The notes beneath the pieces were generated by a model. That model saw only the letters and a list, made by a program, of their open reading frames with translations, searched no databases and was not told the DNA's origin. Shown in pieces: positions 62,773 through 64,000 of a stretch of 64,000 nt of DNA. The translations under genes were made by a program, and so were the position numbers. The stretch's first letter is position 1, and each line of letters begins with the position of its first letter. Origin of the DNA: a virus; IMG/VR virus record IMGVR_UViG_3300025174_000008, positions 41,771 to 105,770 of that record. One strand, 5' to 3'.

Positions 62773-63954
62773 TCCTGTTCTCCGTTCCGACCTGATCGCG
62801 ATCCTACGGGCCGCTTCCTCCCGGGCAAGCTCCACTGCCTCCGCATCCTGTTCTCCGTTCCGACCAGTGGATGGGCTCATCCTAGATCAGCACGGCCAAC
62901 CGCTCCACTGCCTCCGCATCCTGTTCTCCGTTCCGACATGACCTCGGCAGATTGCCGGTACCGCACGCCAAGCTCCACTGCCTCCGCATCCTGTTCTCCG
63001 TTCCGACAACCCGACGGGTCCTCCTGCCCGAGGTCATCGACCCAGCTCCACTGCCTCCGCATCCTGTTCTCCGTTCCGACTGCTTCGGGCCCGCCGTCGA
63101 AGACGTCGGGTCGATCGCTCCACTGCCTCCGCATCCTGTTCTCCGTTCCGACTGCAACGCACCTCCGATGCGTTGGCCGACCTCGACCAGCTCCACTGCC
63201 TCCGCATCCTGTTCTCCGTTCCGACCAGCATGGTCACGCTCAATCGGCACCGCTACGCCCTCAGGCTCCACTGCCTCCGCATCCTGTTCTCCGTTCCGAC
63301 CAATCCTGGATGACCGATGGATCGTCCGTAGCGTGCTGCTCCACTGCCTCCGCATCCTGTTCTCCGTTCCGACGCGCGGACACACTGGCCAACGAGCGTG
63401 CCGCTTGAACAGCTCCACTGCCTCCGCATCCTGTTCTCCGTTCCGACTCGCCGGGGCAACTCGAATCCGGCGAGCGAGGACGCGCTCCACTGCCTCCGCA
63501 TCCTGTTCTCCGTTCCGACCTCGGCGGCTTGGCGGCAAAGTCCAAAGTAGGTGTCGCTCCACTGCCTCCGCATCCTGTTCTCCGTTCCGACAACCCGACG
63601 GGTCCTCCTGCCCGAGGTCATCGACCCAGCTCCACTGCCTCCGCATCCTGTTCTCCGTTCCGACCGGCGCTCATCCGTTAGCTGTCGGTAATGGTAGGAC
63701 AGCTCCACTGCCTCCGCATCCTGTTCTCCGTTCCGACCCCCCCTCCGTCGGCCTGTCTGTCCACGAGCTCGACCTGGCTCCACTGCCTCCGCATCCTGTT
63801 CTCCGTTCCGACTTGCCGACGAACCAGGTGACCGCCGGGACCTGCGTGCTCCACTGCCTCCGCATCCTGTTCTCCGTTCCGACGCCCGGGAGCTCGAGGC
63901 CCGTCGGGCGGAGCGGTCGCTCCACTGCCTCCGCATCCTGTTCTCCGTTCCGAC
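62773..63954 (-). CRISPR. CRISPR array, 16 full repeats plus one truncated, no cas gene in window
   Basis: Sixteen 36-bp repeats, identical throughout, start at 62829, 62902, 62972, 63045, 63117, 63190, 63265, 63338, 63412, 63484, 63556, 63629, 63702, 63777, 63848 and 63919. A 19-bp end remains at 62773-62791. The 16 spacers are 34-39 bp; those at 63008-63044 and 63592-63628 are identical, the others unrelated. The truncated repeat marks the left end as trailer, so the probable transcript runs leftward, with repeat 5' end GTCGGAACGGAGAACAGG and 3' end GGCAGTGGAGC. The repeat has no strong self-pairing. Confidence 0.88.
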
Positions 63955-64000
63955 TCGTAATCAAGGTGCAGGACGCGGCCCTGGGCGACCGTGATTACGA
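63955..64000. repeat. 9-bp perfect inverted repeat flanking the array
   Basis: Immediately after the last repeat, TCGTAATCA (63955-63963) and TGATTACGA (63992-64000) are exact reverse complements enclosing 28 bases. The segment is longer than any spacer and reaches the window edge, so it cannot be told whether it is the leader, a site, a terminator-like hairpin, or a longer spacer before another repeat. Confidence 0.6.

Noticed and set aside
62882-63936. Long minus-strand frames full of MRRQWS or ERRTGCGGSGA units
   Set aside because: They are translations of the CRISPR repeats; frames exist because repeat plus spacer length is often a multiple of three. No protein is claimed.

Overview
The window is a GC-rich stretch of a contractile-tailed (myovirus-type) bacteriophage genome, or of a prophage, cut at both ends. 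It carries terminase, portal, Mu F-like head protein, scaffold, capsid, sheath, tube, frameshifted tail chaperones, tape measure, baseplate, fibre and lysis genes in near-continuous order. No integrase, capsid-like satellite or ribosomal gene is visible. The host is probably Gram-negative and may belong to Myxococcota/Polyangia. This rests on lipobox proteins with Gly/Thr-rich linkers and on an AT-hook protein with a deltaproteobacterial-looking N-terminal half; it is inference only.

Layout: (1) 1-2,696, a leftward cluster of small genes (Zn-ribbon-like, HTH, GIY-YIG/T5orf172-type nuclease), with an AT-rich operator/promoter near 2,170 and a G-quadruplex motif near 970. (2) 2,750-3,530, a CAT-anticodon tRNA and three tiny basic genes, two of which share a duplicated C-terminal tail. 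(3) 3,545-16,820, a PAPS-reductase-like protein, ParB-like protein, terminase, portal and head genes, interrupted by an accessory cassette (BRO-N/HNH protein and a terminase-like ATPase fragment between matching hairpins). (4) 16,893-19,724, an accessory module: glycosyltransferases, methyltransferase, complete bacterioferritin, and a 36-residue terminase Walker-B fragment. (5) 19,734-36,895, tail and baseplate, containing a -1 frameshift in the tail chaperones and an inverted three-gene lipoprotein cassette. (6) 36,901-50,873, collagen-like and beta-helix fibres, an esterase-like fibre and a membrane/lysis cluster. (7) 50,870-54,351, a second glycosyltransferase/methyltransferase pair and two wall hydrolases, ending at tandem terminators. 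(8) 62,772 down to 54,882, a leftward operon containing a single-chain SbcD-SbcC fusion, HNH endonuclease and small genes. (9) 62,773-63,954, a regular array of 16 identical 36-bp repeats plus one truncated repeat, read as a CRISPR array without cas genes in view.

How it fits together: rightward genes from about 3,000 to 54,351 look like a late (virion and lysis) block. The leftward block from the array to 54,882 looks like a nucleic-acid-processing block converging on the same terminators. The array lies directly 5' of that block, and its degenerate last repeat supplies the Shine-Dalgarno region of the first gene. One transcript could therefore carry both crRNAs and the SbcDC operon. Points most worth following are the cas-less array and its link to gene expression, the Mre11-Rad50-type fusion, the phage bacterioferritin, the repeated terminase ATPase fragments, and the inverted lipoprotein cassette.
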